Positions 10,780-23,324 are shown, numbered from the stretch's first letter. The stretch: 64,000 nt of DNA from Erodium maritimum (GCA_963921825.1 OY997593.1:64774039-64838038); one strand, 5' to 3'. The notes: generated from the letters alone by a model not told the origin. Numbers and translations: made by a program.

Positions 10780-12630
10780 ATGGACTGCAAGCACGTGAAA
10801 AAAGAAAATGCCTCTCATGTTGACGGTAGCAAGCTTAATGATCTTTGTTGTGTTTTGTTTCGTCATGACTGAATGAATTTTAGCAAACTAATTGTTATTT
10901 GTCAACGTACATGATAGCAATTTCAAGCTCCATTAGAACCCAAGGACCTGGAAACTTCTTATTCAAGATTGAATCCTTCTCTACGCTTCTAGAGGTTCTT
11001 ACGAAAACCAAGGCTGATAAGTGTGATTCATGCCACTTTGAGGCCGGTGGCTATAAATGGTAATACAATTTCTTGGTTATTTCGATGATTTTATATTTTT
11101 TTTTCTTTTCTAAACTTTGATGTAATAATAGGAAGCTGTCAATGTATCCTAATGGTGACAACAAAAGAAGTGGTGATGGCTAAATCTCTCTGTACCTGGC
11201 ATTGGCAGATCCCAAGTCTCTCCCTCGTGACGAGGAGATTCATTTGTTCTTCAAGTTTTTCGTGTTCGATTATCTTCTCGATGCCTACTTAGTCCTAGAA
11301 GGTAATTAATTATGTGACTTTTCTTTTGTGAAAAGATGAAGGATTCAATGGGTGACTTGACTTGCATGAACAAACAGATGGGAAAGATAGGAGGTTTCAT
11401 GGGTTGAATACAGAATGGGGTTTTGCAGAATTGCTTCCCCTTGAAATATTCAAAGACCCTTCTTGAGGATACCTCGTTGATGATCGTTGCGCGTTTGGAG
11501 TGGAGATGTTCTTCCACAAGAATGAAGGCAAAAGGGGTTTGTCCACATTCATCAAAGATAATGTTGGGGATCATGAAAGTAGTTTCACTTGGAAGATTGA
11601 CAGGTTCTCAAAATTACCAGAAGTTCATAAATCTGATGTGTTCAGTGTTGGTGGTCACAAATGGTATACTTCTAATCCATCAATGACTATGAAATTAAGG
11701 GACCAAAAATACTTTATTAGTGTGTCAAAGTAATAAACTTTACATCAAACTCATGTATGTAAACAATATTAACTAGTGGTTGTTGTATTTTGGGAAAACT
11801 CTGTTTCCTAATCTTTACAAACGTTTTATTATCAGATCCTAACTCAGGTCAATGTTTGGTCTCAATTCCTAACACAATAGGTTTGGAATTTCTTAGAAAC
11901 TATAAAAAGCCGTCCAAACTCACGATTTTGTCAATTCGTCGAGCATTGGGTTCGGTTGCTTGAGAACGAGGATAAGTTCAACGTCGAGGAAGGCACCATG
12001 GGTAATGTACGCCAACAACGACAACGCTTGGATGAGTTGACGGAATCGTGAGTTTAGACGGCTTTTTATATTTTTTGAGAAATTCCAAACCTATTATGTT
12101 AGGAATTGAGACCAAACGTTGGCCTGAGTTAGGATCTGATAATGAAACGTTTGTAAAGGTTAGGAAACAAAGTTATCCCTTATATTTTTACTTATGACAG
12201 GACTCTACAGCTTCATCCGAGAGGAGATTTGAGGGCCAAGGGTAAATGTCTATCCCTCTTTGTGGTCCTTGGTGATCATTCTTCTCTTCATCGCGGATGG
12301 AACATTTATGCAGAGTTCAAACTGCGCATCCTGGATCAACTCAACGACAAACACCACGAGCAACCAGGTTCATGATCATATTTGTTTTTTTTTTACTATA
12401 CCAAATTCATGAAACAAGTTTTGTTTTGCTAGCTTATGAATTTTCTCTTTATTAATTTTGCAGTGCCCCTTTGCTGGCTTAATAATGGCACTGTTGTACC
12501 AGGCAAGGGCTTCGCTGAGTTCATATCACTGAGTGATCTCAAAAATGAGTCAAGAGGCTTCATGGTTAAAGACAGCGTGGTTATCCAAGTGGAATTTACC
12601 GACATTTGTTCAGTCAACACCCTGCCCTAA
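10780..12630 (+). pseudogene. MATH-domain protein copy B, pseudogene
   Basis: Same six-exon structure as the other two copies: 10780-10825, 10918-11059, 11132-11301, 11378-11663, 12201-12367, 12464-12630. Exons 2 and 3 have the same lengths as in A and C, exon 4 the same as in C. The two MATH domains are recognisable (FLFKIESFSTLLEVL; SFTWKIDRFSKLPEV; VQVEFTDICSVNTLP). At least two in-frame stops are present: TAA in exon 3 (about 11180, where C has TAC in DGYISLY) and TGA in exon 4 (about 11463, where C has CGA in PSRGYL). Splice sites remain canonical, so a non-coding transcript is possible. Intron 4 holds a 388-bp MITE. Confidence 0.87.
11783..12188. mobile_element. MULE-type MITE in intron 4 of MATH B
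   Basis: Foldback element 11792-12179 (388 bp). The arms start GGGAAAACTCTGTTTCCTAA and, on the complement of the right side, GGGATAACTTTGTTTCCTAA. Inverted pairing continues for about 150 bp, including GCCGTCCAAACTCACGATT against its mirror. The 9-mers TTGTATTTT (11783-11791) and TTATATTTT (12180-12188) are a one-mismatch target duplication of Mutator type. Non-coding. The site is within a few bases of the homologous position used by the MITE in copy A. Confidence 0.85.
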
Positions 12631-12942
12631 ATACTTATTCATGTTTTTGAAGAAACTATGTGTGATTCATTATGAAATATATGGTAATACTTAGCAAATA
12701 ATGAACTTGTTGAACAGGTTTCTGTTATCAGCCCACTCAAAAGAGTGCCAAATCAGCAGAGCTGTTCCAAAGCAATCATAGAGTGCTTCAACAAAATAAT
12801 TCTCAAGTGCTGAGTGGTTAAAACCTTTCTCATTAACAACTATCTGTAGGAAACGGAAATCAAAGGCCATGAATTATTCCACTCAACATGAAATTCAAAC
12901 AGAATTACGGTTAAAGTAGAGGAAAGAACAAACAGCACACAG
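12631..12942. other. 3' flank of MATH B
   Basis: AT-rich, no coding or transposon signal recognised. It resembles the 3' flanks of copies A and C only weakly. Confidence 0.4.
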
Positions 12943-13410
12943 GCTGGAAAAGGAACAGAAACACTTACCAAGTCTTATAGTCTGCAAACGCTCTCCCCAG
13001 TAAAAAAAAAGCTCTCGCCTCTTGCCTTGCCTTCGTAACCCTAGTCCCTTAGCCCACCGTCGGAGACATCCTCGGCCTCGGCCTCGGCCTTGGTAGTTGT
13101 TGGCGGTGGCTATCTGTTCTCTCTACCTTCTTCTCCTTCCTTCCCCGGTCCTCTTGCTTTGTTCCCTTTCCCTTCTGCTCTTCACTTCCTTTGAGTCGGA
13201 TCTGAATCGAGAGCATCGGTGGACTGATGGCTGGTTCGACTTTGGGGGTTCTCGTATCATCCTCCCTTTGTCGACCCAGCGTTGTGGGACTTCTATCCGG
13301 GCATGCTTTCTTTTTCAGATCTGACTAGTGTTCGCTTTCTTCGAAGATCTTAGTTGTGGCTTCTGTTTCTAGCTCTTCAGGCAACATATCGGAGTGGATG
13401 TTATGATGTT

Positions 13411-13705
13411 CGGTGGGCTTGATGCTCTTGGGAGGCCGTCGTCGTCTCCGGCCTGAATCTCAAGCCTCAGGCTTTAATTTTTCGCCTTAAAGCTTCAGTT
13501 GGGAGCTCGGAACTCGGCGGAGTCTTCTCCGGCGTCACGCTTCATTTTCGGTGTGGGACGCCTTTCTGTGGGCTTGCTGCTCTTCGAAGGCCATCGTCAT
13601 CTCTGGCCAGAAGCTCAAGCCTCGGGCTTTAAAGTTTCACCTCAAAGTTTCAATTGAGAGCTCAGATCTCGGCAGAGTCTTCTCCGGCGTGGGACGCCTT
13701 TCCGT
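13411..13705. repeat. Two-copy tandem repeat, about 155 bp
   Basis: GTGGGCTTGATGCTCTT ... GAGTCTTCTCCGGCGT at 13414 onward recurs diverged from about 13568 (GTGGGCTTGCTGCTCTT ... GAGTCTTCTCCGGCGT). The repeat lies in the 5' part of the family II element, as internal 5' repeats do in some LINEs. Confidence 0.75.
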
Positions 13706-15554
13706 GGCCTCTCCAGTCACAGATTGACGCGGATCTGGGCTGGCGTTGCTCCGTTGAGTTGGGTCCGGTTGACGTTCGCGTCTTCTCGCCGTTCTCTTTC
13801 TGGTCAGGTTGGGCCTGGTTTGCTTCAAGTTGGGTCTCAACGGTTCGGGTCGTGTGGTTGGATTGAATCGGATCGTGGGTAGGATCAGATGGAGGGATGG
13901 ATCGGTCCATGGGCTTCTTCGATTCGTGATGTAAAGACCGTCTCGGTTAAAAGAATTAATATTTAAAATTATTAAATTGGAACGTCGTTGGTTGGAGAAC
14001 GGGTTGAATTTTGGATCAAATTCAAAAAAAAAGAGAAAAAAAAGGGCATTGGGCCAAGCCAGACCAGGCCTAGTCAGCTGGACCAAGCCCAGCATGCCAG
14101 GCCCAACTCGCCAGCCCAAGCCCAGCCTTAACCCTAGCTACAGCACCTCCCTCTCTCACTTCGGTTCACGCAGCCCGAGGCGGCCCTCCGTCTTCTCTCT
14201 CTCAGATCCATCTCCATCTCACTCGCTCTCTCTCTTCTTCGCGCAGCTCGTCGGAGCTTCAACCCCTCTTCTGCTTCATCTTCCTCCACCTCCGACCGTT
14301 CCTCGCCACTAGAAACCACCAGACCTCCCTTCCCTCCTTCCTTCCCGAGTCGAAGTGAACCACGCCGGTGACGGAGAAGCAACACAGGTACACGTCGTCT
14401 CCGGTCACGATTCACCACCCCTGAAGAAACCACACCTGAAAACCACCGTGCCGAGCTCGATTTGGGAGAGTTCCACCCCAAGCTTGAAACCCCGAGCTTC
14501 AACGCAGTCCCCACGCCGGCGAGAGCTCGCCCTCTCTCTCCGAGCTCCTCTAACGGCGCCGCCGCCGCGACTCAGGGCCAAACCTTAGCCCTCTTCTCTA
14601 ACGGGCCTTGGGCCAGACACCAGACTGGGCCTCCAAGTCGGTTGGGCCTCGGGCCAGGACCGACACGGGCTTGGGCCTCCAGGCCAGATGGGCCTCGGGC
14701 CAACTGGGCTAGGGCCCAATCCGCGTGCGGGTCGGGGTCGGGTCTGAGGCCGGGTCTGGGTCGGGCTCGGGTCAGGTTCGGGTCTAGACTCGGATCCGGG
14801 TCAGAGTTGGATCCGGTTTCCGGGTTCGGGTCGGATCCGGGTCGGATTCAGGTCGGGGCCGGGTCAGACAGATTATTTTAATTATTTAATAATTTAAATA
14901 ATTTATGTTGGAGAATTTAAAGGATTTAAAAGTGGAAAACTCAAAGGACTTAATTGATAAATTAGAGGATTGATTCGTACAGGACCGGAACTGATTACTA
15001 CCGTATTTGTTAAATTCAGACTTTGACCTCGATCGGGGAGAAGACCGGAGGTAGGCCCGGATGTCAGCAGCTAGGATATCTAGATAGAGTTTGAGAGGTA
15101 GGGAAATACCTCGATACCTCCTCGTTTACGGTTGTATTAGAATGCATATAGGGAAACCTAAGAACCGGTTAAATAACTAGCTCGCATATAGGATGTGATT
15201 AACTAGTGTGTCCTTATAAACTGTGAACCGCCTACGAGCCATGTCGTGCCGTAGGTGTTGGTATGTCGTGCTGGTAGAATCAGGCCATGTCGCGCCTGTA
15301 GGATTGCGTGATTTTATTCGTTGTTGTTGTGTGCACAGTGTGATAATCGGATAATAAATAACAAGTATGAAAACGAGTAGAGGTGAACTTAGTGATGCAT
15401 ATTAGGGTCTTGATCTATTTGATGCTATCTGTGTAATTTGTGAGTTGTGGACTTTCGGGAACGGATGCCGGTTAAGCCGGTGGGGCTACCACGTTGAGTG
15501 TGGTGTCGGTAAGTGATGGTAAGTGCGTGATGGTTACGGGAGTAAGTTGAGAAT

Positions 15555-15586
15555 GTGATTGTGATTGTGATTGTGATTGTGATTGT
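15555..15586. repeat. (GTGATT)n hexanucleotide repeat
   Basis: About five consecutive GTGATT units inside the solo LTR. Confidence 0.9.
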
Positions 15587-15602
15587 GGTACTTTGGTTAC
15601 AT

Positions 15603-15795
15603 GAGAAAGGTGGTTTCCCTACCTTCCGACCTAGAGTCGGTAAAACGTTGTGTCCCGCGAAGAGGTGGTTTCCCTACCTTCCGACTAGCACTCGGTAAAA
15701 TGCTATGTTGTGTTCCGCGATGTATTGTGTCGTGAAGAGGCGATTTCCCTGCCTTCCATGTATCGGTAAAACGCTGTGTTCCGCGATGGGGTCGA
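15603..15795. repeat. Tandem repeat, about 60 bp, three copies
   Basis: Unit containing AGGTGGTTTCCCTACCTTCC followed by a CGGTAAAACG-TGTG-TCCGCG segment, three times with substitutions. It lies in the mid-part of the LTR at 13930-16426, corresponding in place to other repeats in the sister LTRs at 16950-17160 and 25150-25370. Confidence 0.82.
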
Positions 15796-16771
15796 CCGCC
15801 TCTCCCGACTGTGTGTTGGGGGGAATTTGCGTGCGGCTACGCCGGACCGAGCGGGTTGCTCCCGATACCGTGCCATTGTATGAGTTGTAGGTTATTGCGA
15901 ATGACTGGATTGTGATTGACTGTTGATGGTTTTCATGTGTGTGATTTCTTTTTGTTATCGGTTTATTTGTTAGTTAGTCGTGTAAGTGTTTGGGCGGGAT
16001 CTTCCGGGATAGGTTGTAGTGGAGTAAAGTGAGGGTTGGTTGCTTGGGGTTAATTGTCTCGTTGTTGTCTTTCTCATTGGAATTGTTTGAGTTCGGGAAC
16101 GTGCTAATACTACTTTATTGGGGCAAGTGTTGTGTATTTTTCCTACTGAGCGTCAAGCTCACCCCTTACCTTGTTTTCCACAGGTGCTAGCTATGATTTG
16201 GATTAGAGGATAACGCGGAGCATGGGGCTAGCGAGAGTCCATGAGTTGTTTCTGTTTTGACTTTAGAGACGTACTTTCTATTTTAAGACGTGTATTTGAC
16301 TCGATTTGGATTTATTACCGTTGGTTATTGGAACAGCTTTTGAAATTTTACATATTTTAAATCATTACTCTGTATTTCACTAAGTCACGTCTCGAGTTCG
16401 GTCAATACCGGATTTGAGGTGTGACATGTGGGCTGGATCGATCCGTGGGCTTCTTCGTTTCGTGGGTTGGATCGGTTCGTGGGCTCGCTTGGGTCGTGGA
16501 CTGGACAGGGGGTAGAGTTGGATCGGGTGGCGAGTCGGACTGGGTCATCACACTGGTGTGGGTCTTTGGGCATGTTCGATGTTCCCGTTCCTCCCCTCCC
16601 TCTCCCTTTCGCCGCTCTCCCTTTCTTCTCCGGTGAGCGTGGGAGGCGGTAGGAGTCAGATTCGGTCGTGGGACTGTCACGCCCCAAATCCGGTTTTGAC
16701 CAAACTCGAGACGTGAACTTAAAACAATAAATAATGAACGCCGATTTTGAAAGAAAAAGGTTCTAACGATG

Positions 16772-16846
<75 letters not shown>

Positions 16847-16851
16847 TAAAA

Positions 16852-16887
<36 letters not shown>
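16772..16887. repeat. (TAA)n microsatellite, interrupted
   Basis: Roughly 35 AAT/TAA units with one interruption (AAATTAAAAAAT, about 16843-16854), inside the solo LTR. The poly-Asn and poly-Leu open frames across it are artefacts. Confidence 0.96.
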
Positions 16888-17899
16888 CTGATACGTCGGG
16901 GAACAATCACAATACATCATACCGGAATCACCATCGGCCTAGACGTCTTCCCGAAACTCCATCGGGGCACGAATCCTAGAGTCAACACGACACCAAGTGT
17001 CAACACGAACCGTCGGCCTAGATATCCCACATCGGTATACCCCCTCGATGTAGGTATCGTACCAGAACCACTACTCAGGGGACCGCGCATACGTGGGACC
17101 ACACCGTCGGCCTAGGTATTACCCTACACCGGCTTACCCCCTCGGTCGTAAGTACCATACCGGAATACAACTCCTCTTGGAACATACATCAAGATAATAA
17201 CATGCACCGTAATGCCATAGTTCAACCACGGCTTACCAAGCCCAACAATCTTACCACAACAAGTCGCGTCGGTCTATCAACCACCCGACCATATCACAAG
17301 CAATGATTCACGTCATAACACGCATGGCACACTTGCCCAAGGATAACCACAGCACACTACACCGAGTAATACCAAAACATGCTTCTCGATATAAAAAAGC
17401 CTAAATCACACATCATGCATCTCAATCAATTCAGGGCAGTTCAAACAACACACAACCTAAGGGCTCGACATGGCCCACATGCAATTCTACCAGCACAACA
17501 ATCCCAAACTTACGGCTCGACATGGCACGTAAATTATCCCTCAATTCACTCATTCCTCACATTCTAATCATGCAATTCTAACAAATAAATTAAGTAATTA
17601 CAACCTATAGGCATACTAGTAACTTTCCACAATCGAACCGGTATTCGCTACGCTCCCTACCTCAAGAGTAAACAACCCGAAACTCCTAGCTGCTGACGAC
17701 CTGGCTAGCTTCCTCCTCCACTTCACGATGTCCTCGGGTCTCCTCCTCCGTTGGTCTCTGGTCCGAAGCCTTGGGTCACAAAACAATACTCGAATTAAAA
17801 CAACTTCCGAATTGAATTAACGAGAAAACACCAAAACAAGCCCGAGGGTCCAAACATGGGCTAAAAGGGAAAGTGGGCCGGAATGGGGCCCAAACAGGA

Positions 17900-18190
17900 T
17901 GACTCAGAGGCCCGGAACCCGACCCGGGACGTGCCACCGACCGTCCCGGTACCCATCCCAGCCCGTTCCACAGACCGGCCCAGAACCAGACATGGCCCGT
18001 GCGGCACACCGTTCCGGAACCAGGCACGGTCCGTGCTGCACACCGTGCCAGATCCGGGCCCGGTCCGTGCGGCACTCCGCGCCGGAACCTGGCACGGTCC
18101 GTGCGGCGTTCCGTGCCGAAACCAAGCCCGTTCCGTGCGGCGTTCCGTGCCGGAGCCTAGCCCTCCCCGTGCTCCGTCCCGTGCCAGACC
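17900..18190. repeat. GC-rich minisatellite in the LTR slot, about 33-bp unit
   Basis: Repeats of a unit resembling GGCACGGTCCGTGCGGC-TTCCGTGCCGGA-CC, six to seven diverged copies, each with a CACGG/CCGTG palindrome. It occupies the same relative LTR position as the palindrome clusters of the other copies. Confidence 0.8.
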
Positions 18191-18195
18191 AGAAC

Positions 18196-20851
18196 TGTCA
18201 CGCCCCAAATCCGGTTCTTGCCCGGACTCGAGGCGTTACTTGAGTAAAACGATTCTCAATACTAATTAACCAACAACAAATTCATAAATCCTTCAAATAA
18301 GTCTCAACTCAATCATAACTCAGTTTAAAAACATAAATATAACCCTCTAGGGGTGTAATAATAATCCTCCAACATGGTTTGTTCAAAAACTGAAATGAAA
18401 CAAAAACGAAGTCTCTAATAGGACACCCACACCAAGAAGCTCCAGAGCCTCTACTCCTCAATCAAGCCTGTAATCACAACAATAAACTCATAGGGGTGAG
18501 CTTGCGCTCAGTAGGGAAAATACATAACAAAGAGGGCTTTAAACTCAACAATTCCATCAGTAAAGTCCACAAGATAATTCTTAACAATTAAGGGCAATAG
18601 GTAATCCAATCAATGTCGTGGCACATGAAGTCACCACCCTCCGATCCACATATGATGTGTCCTCTCGGATTTTCCGTCAAGTCCAGAGGAGACGCATATC
18701 ATTGAGGCTACCAGAAACAACCCCCTGAGGGAGCTTATCATCGGGATTCTCAGAAACGTCTCCAAGGGACTTTGTGTCCTCGGGAACCAAGGTATTTCTC
18801 CCGTAGGAAGCATACACTTGGGCAATTCAATATTAATCAAATAGTAATGAGTAACACACTCAAGCGAAACACGAAGTAATCCATTCCCAACGAACACCAT
18901 TCCACTATCACACATAGCTCACGAATCACCGTTCATCACAACACACAGCACACGAATCACATATCCATAGCACACGAATCACATAACCACAACTTACCAT
19001 TTACTTACCAATCTTGACCCATCGGTCCATCGATCACCTGATTGCACCGAATGGTACAACCAGTCATACTCGATTCTCCAATTAACCAATTGAGAAATCA
19101 AGAAATCATTCACATACATTCAACAGTCAAGCACGAGTTCAATCAACCAATCATGTGGACCTTCAATCGAGCATTCAAGCATGCAATTCAACTAGTTCCA
19201 TTAGACTCTTTAGCCTATCCACTAAGCAACCAAGCATGTGATCCTAACACACAACTAATCCGAGGGTTTTGCCAAGGCTGCTCTACCAGTAAATCAATTC
19301 CCAGGAGAAAGCGAGTTACACTAGTGATTGGCATCCTACGCATGCATTACTAGACACTTCCGGTTATTAGTAATTGAAAGACAATTATTCTAGTTATTCG
19401 CATCCTATAGGCAATTCTAGGACCTTTCCACTTTTATTAACCTAACATGCATACTAAGCATTTAAACGAGAAGTTAAGACTTTCCCTACCTCAAGGTCTT
19501 CCTCTCAACACTCTGATGTCACAAACGAAAGTCACCACACCGTTCTTCACTCGGGTACCGGCAAGGTCTACGGTCTTCAAGATCTTCGTTCTTCAAGGGC
19601 TTGAGGTCTTGAATACAAAACAACTCCAATTAGACTCTCCTTTAACAGTAACAAATGTCCCCAAAACCCGTCCCAAAGTTCAGCTCCAAAACAAACTCAA
19701 AACGAGGGAGAAACCGTCAAAAACCCCCCAGAACTGGTCGGTCATGGACACTGTCACGGAGCCGTGACACCGACCCCCACGGAAGACGTCACGGAGCCGT
19801 GACGTGTGCCGTCACGGTCTCCCTCACGGAGCCGTGACGTCACCTGTCACGGGATCCGTCACGGATCCGTGACTCTCCAGGGCAGTTCCGCCCTTCTTCA
19901 ACCTCCAGCTCCTTTTCCACGAAAATCCACAACCAAACTCCATTTTTAGCCATTTCCAGCTCCCAAAACAACCAAATACTTCCAAAACTCCTTTACCCAT
20001 GGTAGGAATCAACAAAAAAACAAGTTTCCAAGGATTATCCAACTCTCAAACAAATCAAAAGCTCCAAAAACTCAACCCAAAATCACCCAACAACAACACC
20101 CTCAAATGGGTTCATCAAAACTTCAACAAGGGTACAAATCCAACCTCCTACTTCACTCCTTTTTCTCCAAATGACTAAAACCAAGCTAGTTTTACAACTT
20201 CAAGTCAAAACCCACAAAACCCAAGAGATGAGAGTAGATGAAATTGAAAGTTGTGAGCATCCATACCTCTAGGAGAATGAGTTGATGAAGATGAAGGTAT
20301 TTTGGAGAGGATTTGGGTAGAGATTGGCACCAAAGGTCTCTCTTTTCTCTTGCTTTTTCTTCAAGACACCATGGGAGCTCCAAGCTCTCCTTCTCCTCTC
20401 AATTTTCGGCCACAGTAGATAAAATGAGCTGAATTGTGTCATCTAATGCCTTAAAAAGACCTAGAGGTGAAAAGGACCAAAAACCCTTTAGCTCTTATCC
20501 CCTTTAGTGACACTAGGGAGGGTAGAGATGTCATTTGAGCCTTTTCTTCCTCTCTTCTAAGCTATTAGTGACACTTGGAAAAGTGGGGACCACTCTCTCC
20601 CAATTTAAATCCAGCAGTCCAAATTTAAAGCACTTACTCGATAAAAAGCTCGGTTTTGACCAAATTTGACTTCCTTCGATATTATACTCAAATGAAAGGA
20701 AACGGCCCAACTAAGCCAACCGTGATGACGGCTAAGCTTTTTGGGCCCCGGAAAAGCCCCCGAGTGACTTCCTGAGTCATTGGTTGACTTTTCCGACAGA
20801 AAGTCAAACTTGCCTTAAAAGTTACCGGTTCGACCGGGAGCGGGTCTTACA
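18196..20851 (-). mobile_element. Nested solo LTR, Tekay/Del-type
   Basis: 2,656 bp, TGTCACGCCCCAAATCCGG ... GAGCGGGTCTTACA, inserted in the GC-rich slot of the 16675-21710 LTR. Flanking AGAAC (18191-18195) and AGAGC (20852-20856) agree at four of five bases. It is closely similar along its length to the 3' LTR at 57552-60151 (shared GGGGTGTAATAATAATCCTCC, CCTCTACTCCTCAAT, GGCTAAGCTTTTTGGGCC), so it belongs to the same subfamily as the coding element at the right edge. It carries the TGAGC/GCTCA repeat at 18497-18510 and the palindrome cluster at 19745-19880. Confidence 0.86.
19745..19880. repeat. CACGGAGCCGTG palindrome cluster in LTR
   Basis: At least four near-perfect palindromes of the form TCACGGAKCCGTGA within about 135 bp, spaced 20-35 bp. 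The same cluster is at about 415-540 and 59098-59230 in sister LTRs. Confidence 0.88.
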
Positions 20852-22425
20852 AGAGCACTTCTTCCCCAACTCGTTTTCTGCGAAAAACCTCCACAAAAAT
20901 CCATTGAAGGACCTCCAAAGCTCCAAAACAGGTCCTAAATCCTTCACTACTTCAACACCCTCAATGGGTTCCATCCAAACTACTCAAAACAACAATAAAT
21001 CCATCAACCAATCTCCTTTTCACTCCAAAAACCCAACCAAGCTCTTGCATTCTCCTCCAAAACCCATGAACCAAAAAAACAAAAACAAAAAAGGAAGAGG
21101 GATTTACCTTGAGGATGGGGAATAGATGAAGAAACAAGAGAAAAAGGAAGGATTTGGGTAGAGAATGGGTTCAAGACCCTCTTTTTCCTCCTTTCTTCTT
21201 CCTCAAGCCACCAAAACTCCCTTTCTTCTTCCTCTCTCTCCCAAATTCGGCCACCAGCTCCAATATGCTGAATTGGCCTAGGTTTTTGTGCCTTTAACCT
21301 CCCTTCGAAATCCCCAAAATGCCCCTCTACCCTTATCTCTCCAAGGCAACTCCACTTAGGGACATATGAGTCTTTTTAATCCTCTCTCTTCCCCTTCAAG
21401 CTTAAAGGGACACATGTCCAAATGGGGACCACTCCTAGTTTAAATAAATCCAACTCTCTTAAAATAATCAGGTTTTGCTCCTAATTGGCCCGCGTTTGAC
21501 TGAAAAAGACCCCGAGTTGACTTTACCTAATATTACAGTTATCGGAAAGGAAACGGACCAATTAAGCTAAACGTGACGACGGATAAGCTTTTTGGGCCCC
21601 GGAAAGGTCCCGAATGACTCCCGGAGTCATCGGTTGACTTTTCCAGCAAAAAATCAACTTTCGCTGAAAACCTCTGGTTCGACCGGGATCGACTGGGGGC
21701 GGTTCTTACAGGGAAGAACTTCCCCACCTCCCACGGCGAGGATAGTCGTCGGTTTGACCCTATCTCACTTCCTTGGCGGTGGCCCTCTGTTGCGACAGTG
21801 AAGACCATCCGTTCAGATCTCGACGTCCGACGCTGGCTCCGGCTGTGGGACGCGTTTCCTGCTCAAGGATCGTCACGATGCTAGCTCTCTGGTGTTACTG
21901 TTGCTGGTAGCCTCTTCCCGGCGTCATCGTGTGCAGATCTGGCAGCTCGGAGATCTGTGGCTTCTGGCGTCATCCCTCTTCGTTTAGGAGGTTTGATTTT
22001 CTCCCTTACACTCTCTAATTTTGGCTCTGTTTTTTCCATTCACTGACCTTCCTCTTGCCGATTAGGCGCTTCAATTTCCCGACCACGGTGTGGCTCGGGC
22101 TCGCCGGTTCAGTGTTGGCCGTCGGCGAGTCTTCAGGCTTGAAAGCCTTCGAAATCCCTTCGTTTAAGTCGTTGGCTCAGTGGGTGCCGCCGGAATGTCT
22201 CTGTCGTCGCGGTGTTGGCCGCCAGTATTGGGTTCCCGGTAAGGGGATCTGTGGTACTTTGAGCTGGAAAAATTCTTTTAATTCCTTTATAAGTCGACAT
22301 ATGATCGTCTTGGGGTTTCTTTTTGTGGATCTTTAGCTGGATCTTGTAATTCTCTTACAGCTCAAAAGAGGTTTCAATTAAATTTACTTTGTCGATCAAA
22401 AAATAAGCTGGAAAAGAAACAAAAA

Positions 22426-23102
22426 AAAAGATCCGGCCCACAGTCAACGACAGGCCCAAAGACCTGAGAAGAGGAAAGGCCAAATACAAACATGGAATCG
22501 AAGACACATCACGACTATGGTGGAACAATTGCACGCATGTCTCGAGACCCCAACCCGAACGCCAGCAACCACGATGTTGGTGGCACTGTAGCACAGAGGT
22601 TGGTGCTAATAAATCTATAGGGGTGGACAAAAAGGAGGGCTTGCCTGACGATCGCTGATCCTAATCCCAGACTGTGGTGTCGAATTGAAAGGGAAGCGTC
22701 TTAAATTTGGTGTATTCGGTGAATCAAAGAGACAATTAATATTAAACAAAATAGAACTAAATATAATGTTTTAAAAAGTTGTCTTTTAAAAAGTAGTCAG
22801 GTTGTGGTGCATATTATTTCGGCAGGAGCAAAGTTTAATCCTTCTCGAAGTGTTATTATTCAGGTTCGTTCTTATTTGGTAGACTTGAAGGTTTTCGTCT
22901 TGATTTTGTCAAGCATTCATTGAGTAAAGCTTCCCAATTATAACATGTCGTTAGACATATTCTTGATATGTTCCGTAAATGATCGGAACTGTTCTCATTG
23001 ATGCTTTGACGGCTGATCTTAAATATCACTGCTTAAATAAAAATAAGACATTGGATAAAAGACAAAACAAAAGAAACAAATAAAGTGGTTTTACATTAAA
23101 AT
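22426..23102. other. Intergenic, possible LINE RNase H trace
   Basis: No gene seen. At about 22800-22990 a translation resembling the C-terminal part of a LINE RNase H domain (FRLDFVKHSLSKAS) can be read with breaks; this is weak. The rest is AT-rich. Confidence 0.25.
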
Positions 23103-23324
23103 AAATGCCCATATTATTCTTCATCTTCCCTTCCAAATTACAAGACAACCTAGTCTTAAGGTGTGCACATTATTAACCCTAAAATTCTCTATCGTCTACT
23201 TTGTATCGAGAGCTTCTTTCCGAGAAACCCGATTCTTATTATGAAGTTTTCTGTCCAAGTCGTCGACAAGCCTGTTGCACTTGTAGGACTTGTCCAATCG
23301 TCGTCTGCCCTGATGCACGCCTCG

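Larger units (their letters stand above)
13930..16426 (+). mobile_element. Solo LTR, Tekay/Del-type Ty3/Gypsy (divergent subfamily)
   Basis: 2,497 bp from TGTAAAGACCG to ...GGATTTGAGGTGTGACA. The right end matches that of the 25830 copy (TCACGTCTCGAGT-CGGTCAA). No internal domain follows on either side; both flanks are family II retroelement sequence. The flanking 5-mers CGTGA and TGTGG do not form a clear duplication. It lacks the inverted TTGAC pair of the other copies but keeps the TGAGC/GCTCA inverted repeat (16147-16161). It has its own GC-rich slot (about 14590-14870) and a 60-bp tandem repeat (15603-15795). Confidence 0.75.
16675..21710 (-). mobile_element. Solo LTR, Tekay/Del-type, interrupted by another LTR
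   Basis: On the plus strand it starts TGTCACGCCCCAAATCCGG (16675) and ends GGCGGTTCTTACA (21710). Flanking 5-mers GGGAC (16670-16674) and GGGAA (21711-21715) agree at four of five bases. Removing the nested LTR at 18196-20851 leaves about 2.37 kb, the usual size of these LTRs. Family II retroelement sequence continues on both sides, so no internal domain is present: a solo LTR left by LTR-LTR recombination. Confidence 0.78.
12943..22425 (+). mobile_element. Old RT-less non-LTR retroelement (family II), split by nested LTRs
   Basis: Outermost layer of a nest. Candidate target duplications GCTGGAAAAGGAACAGAA (12943-12960) and GCTGGAAAAGAAACAAAA (22408-22425) differ at two bases. Element sequence remains at 12961-13929, 16427-16674 and 21711-22407 (about 1.9 kb); the rest is LTR insertions. 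The 3' part shares GGCTCGGGCTCGCCGGTT and GTGTTGGCC with the family II copy at 39130-39170, and GTGGGACGCGTTT with 38700. GC-rich, with no reverse transcriptase and no convincing ORF. The target-duplication call is less secure than for the other copies because of its age. Confidence 0.6.

Noticed and set aside
13637-14881. Long ORFs on both strands, such as the 160-codon minus frame
   Set aside because: They cross the junction between the family II element and an LTR; GC-rich composition gives chance open frames.
13925-16431. Target duplication for the LTR at 13930-16426
   Set aside because: Flanking CGTGA and TGTGG share only three bases. Longer similarity of the flanks (GGGCTTCTTCG) looks like an internal repeat of the host element rather than a duplication.
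16747-17115. Open frames rich in Asn (plus) or Leu (minus)
   Set aside because: They are translations of the TAA microsatellite inside a solo LTR.
17861-18269. Several overlapping 110-130-codon ORFs on both strands
   Set aside because: GC-rich minisatellite of the LTR slot; open in many frames at once, with no domain.
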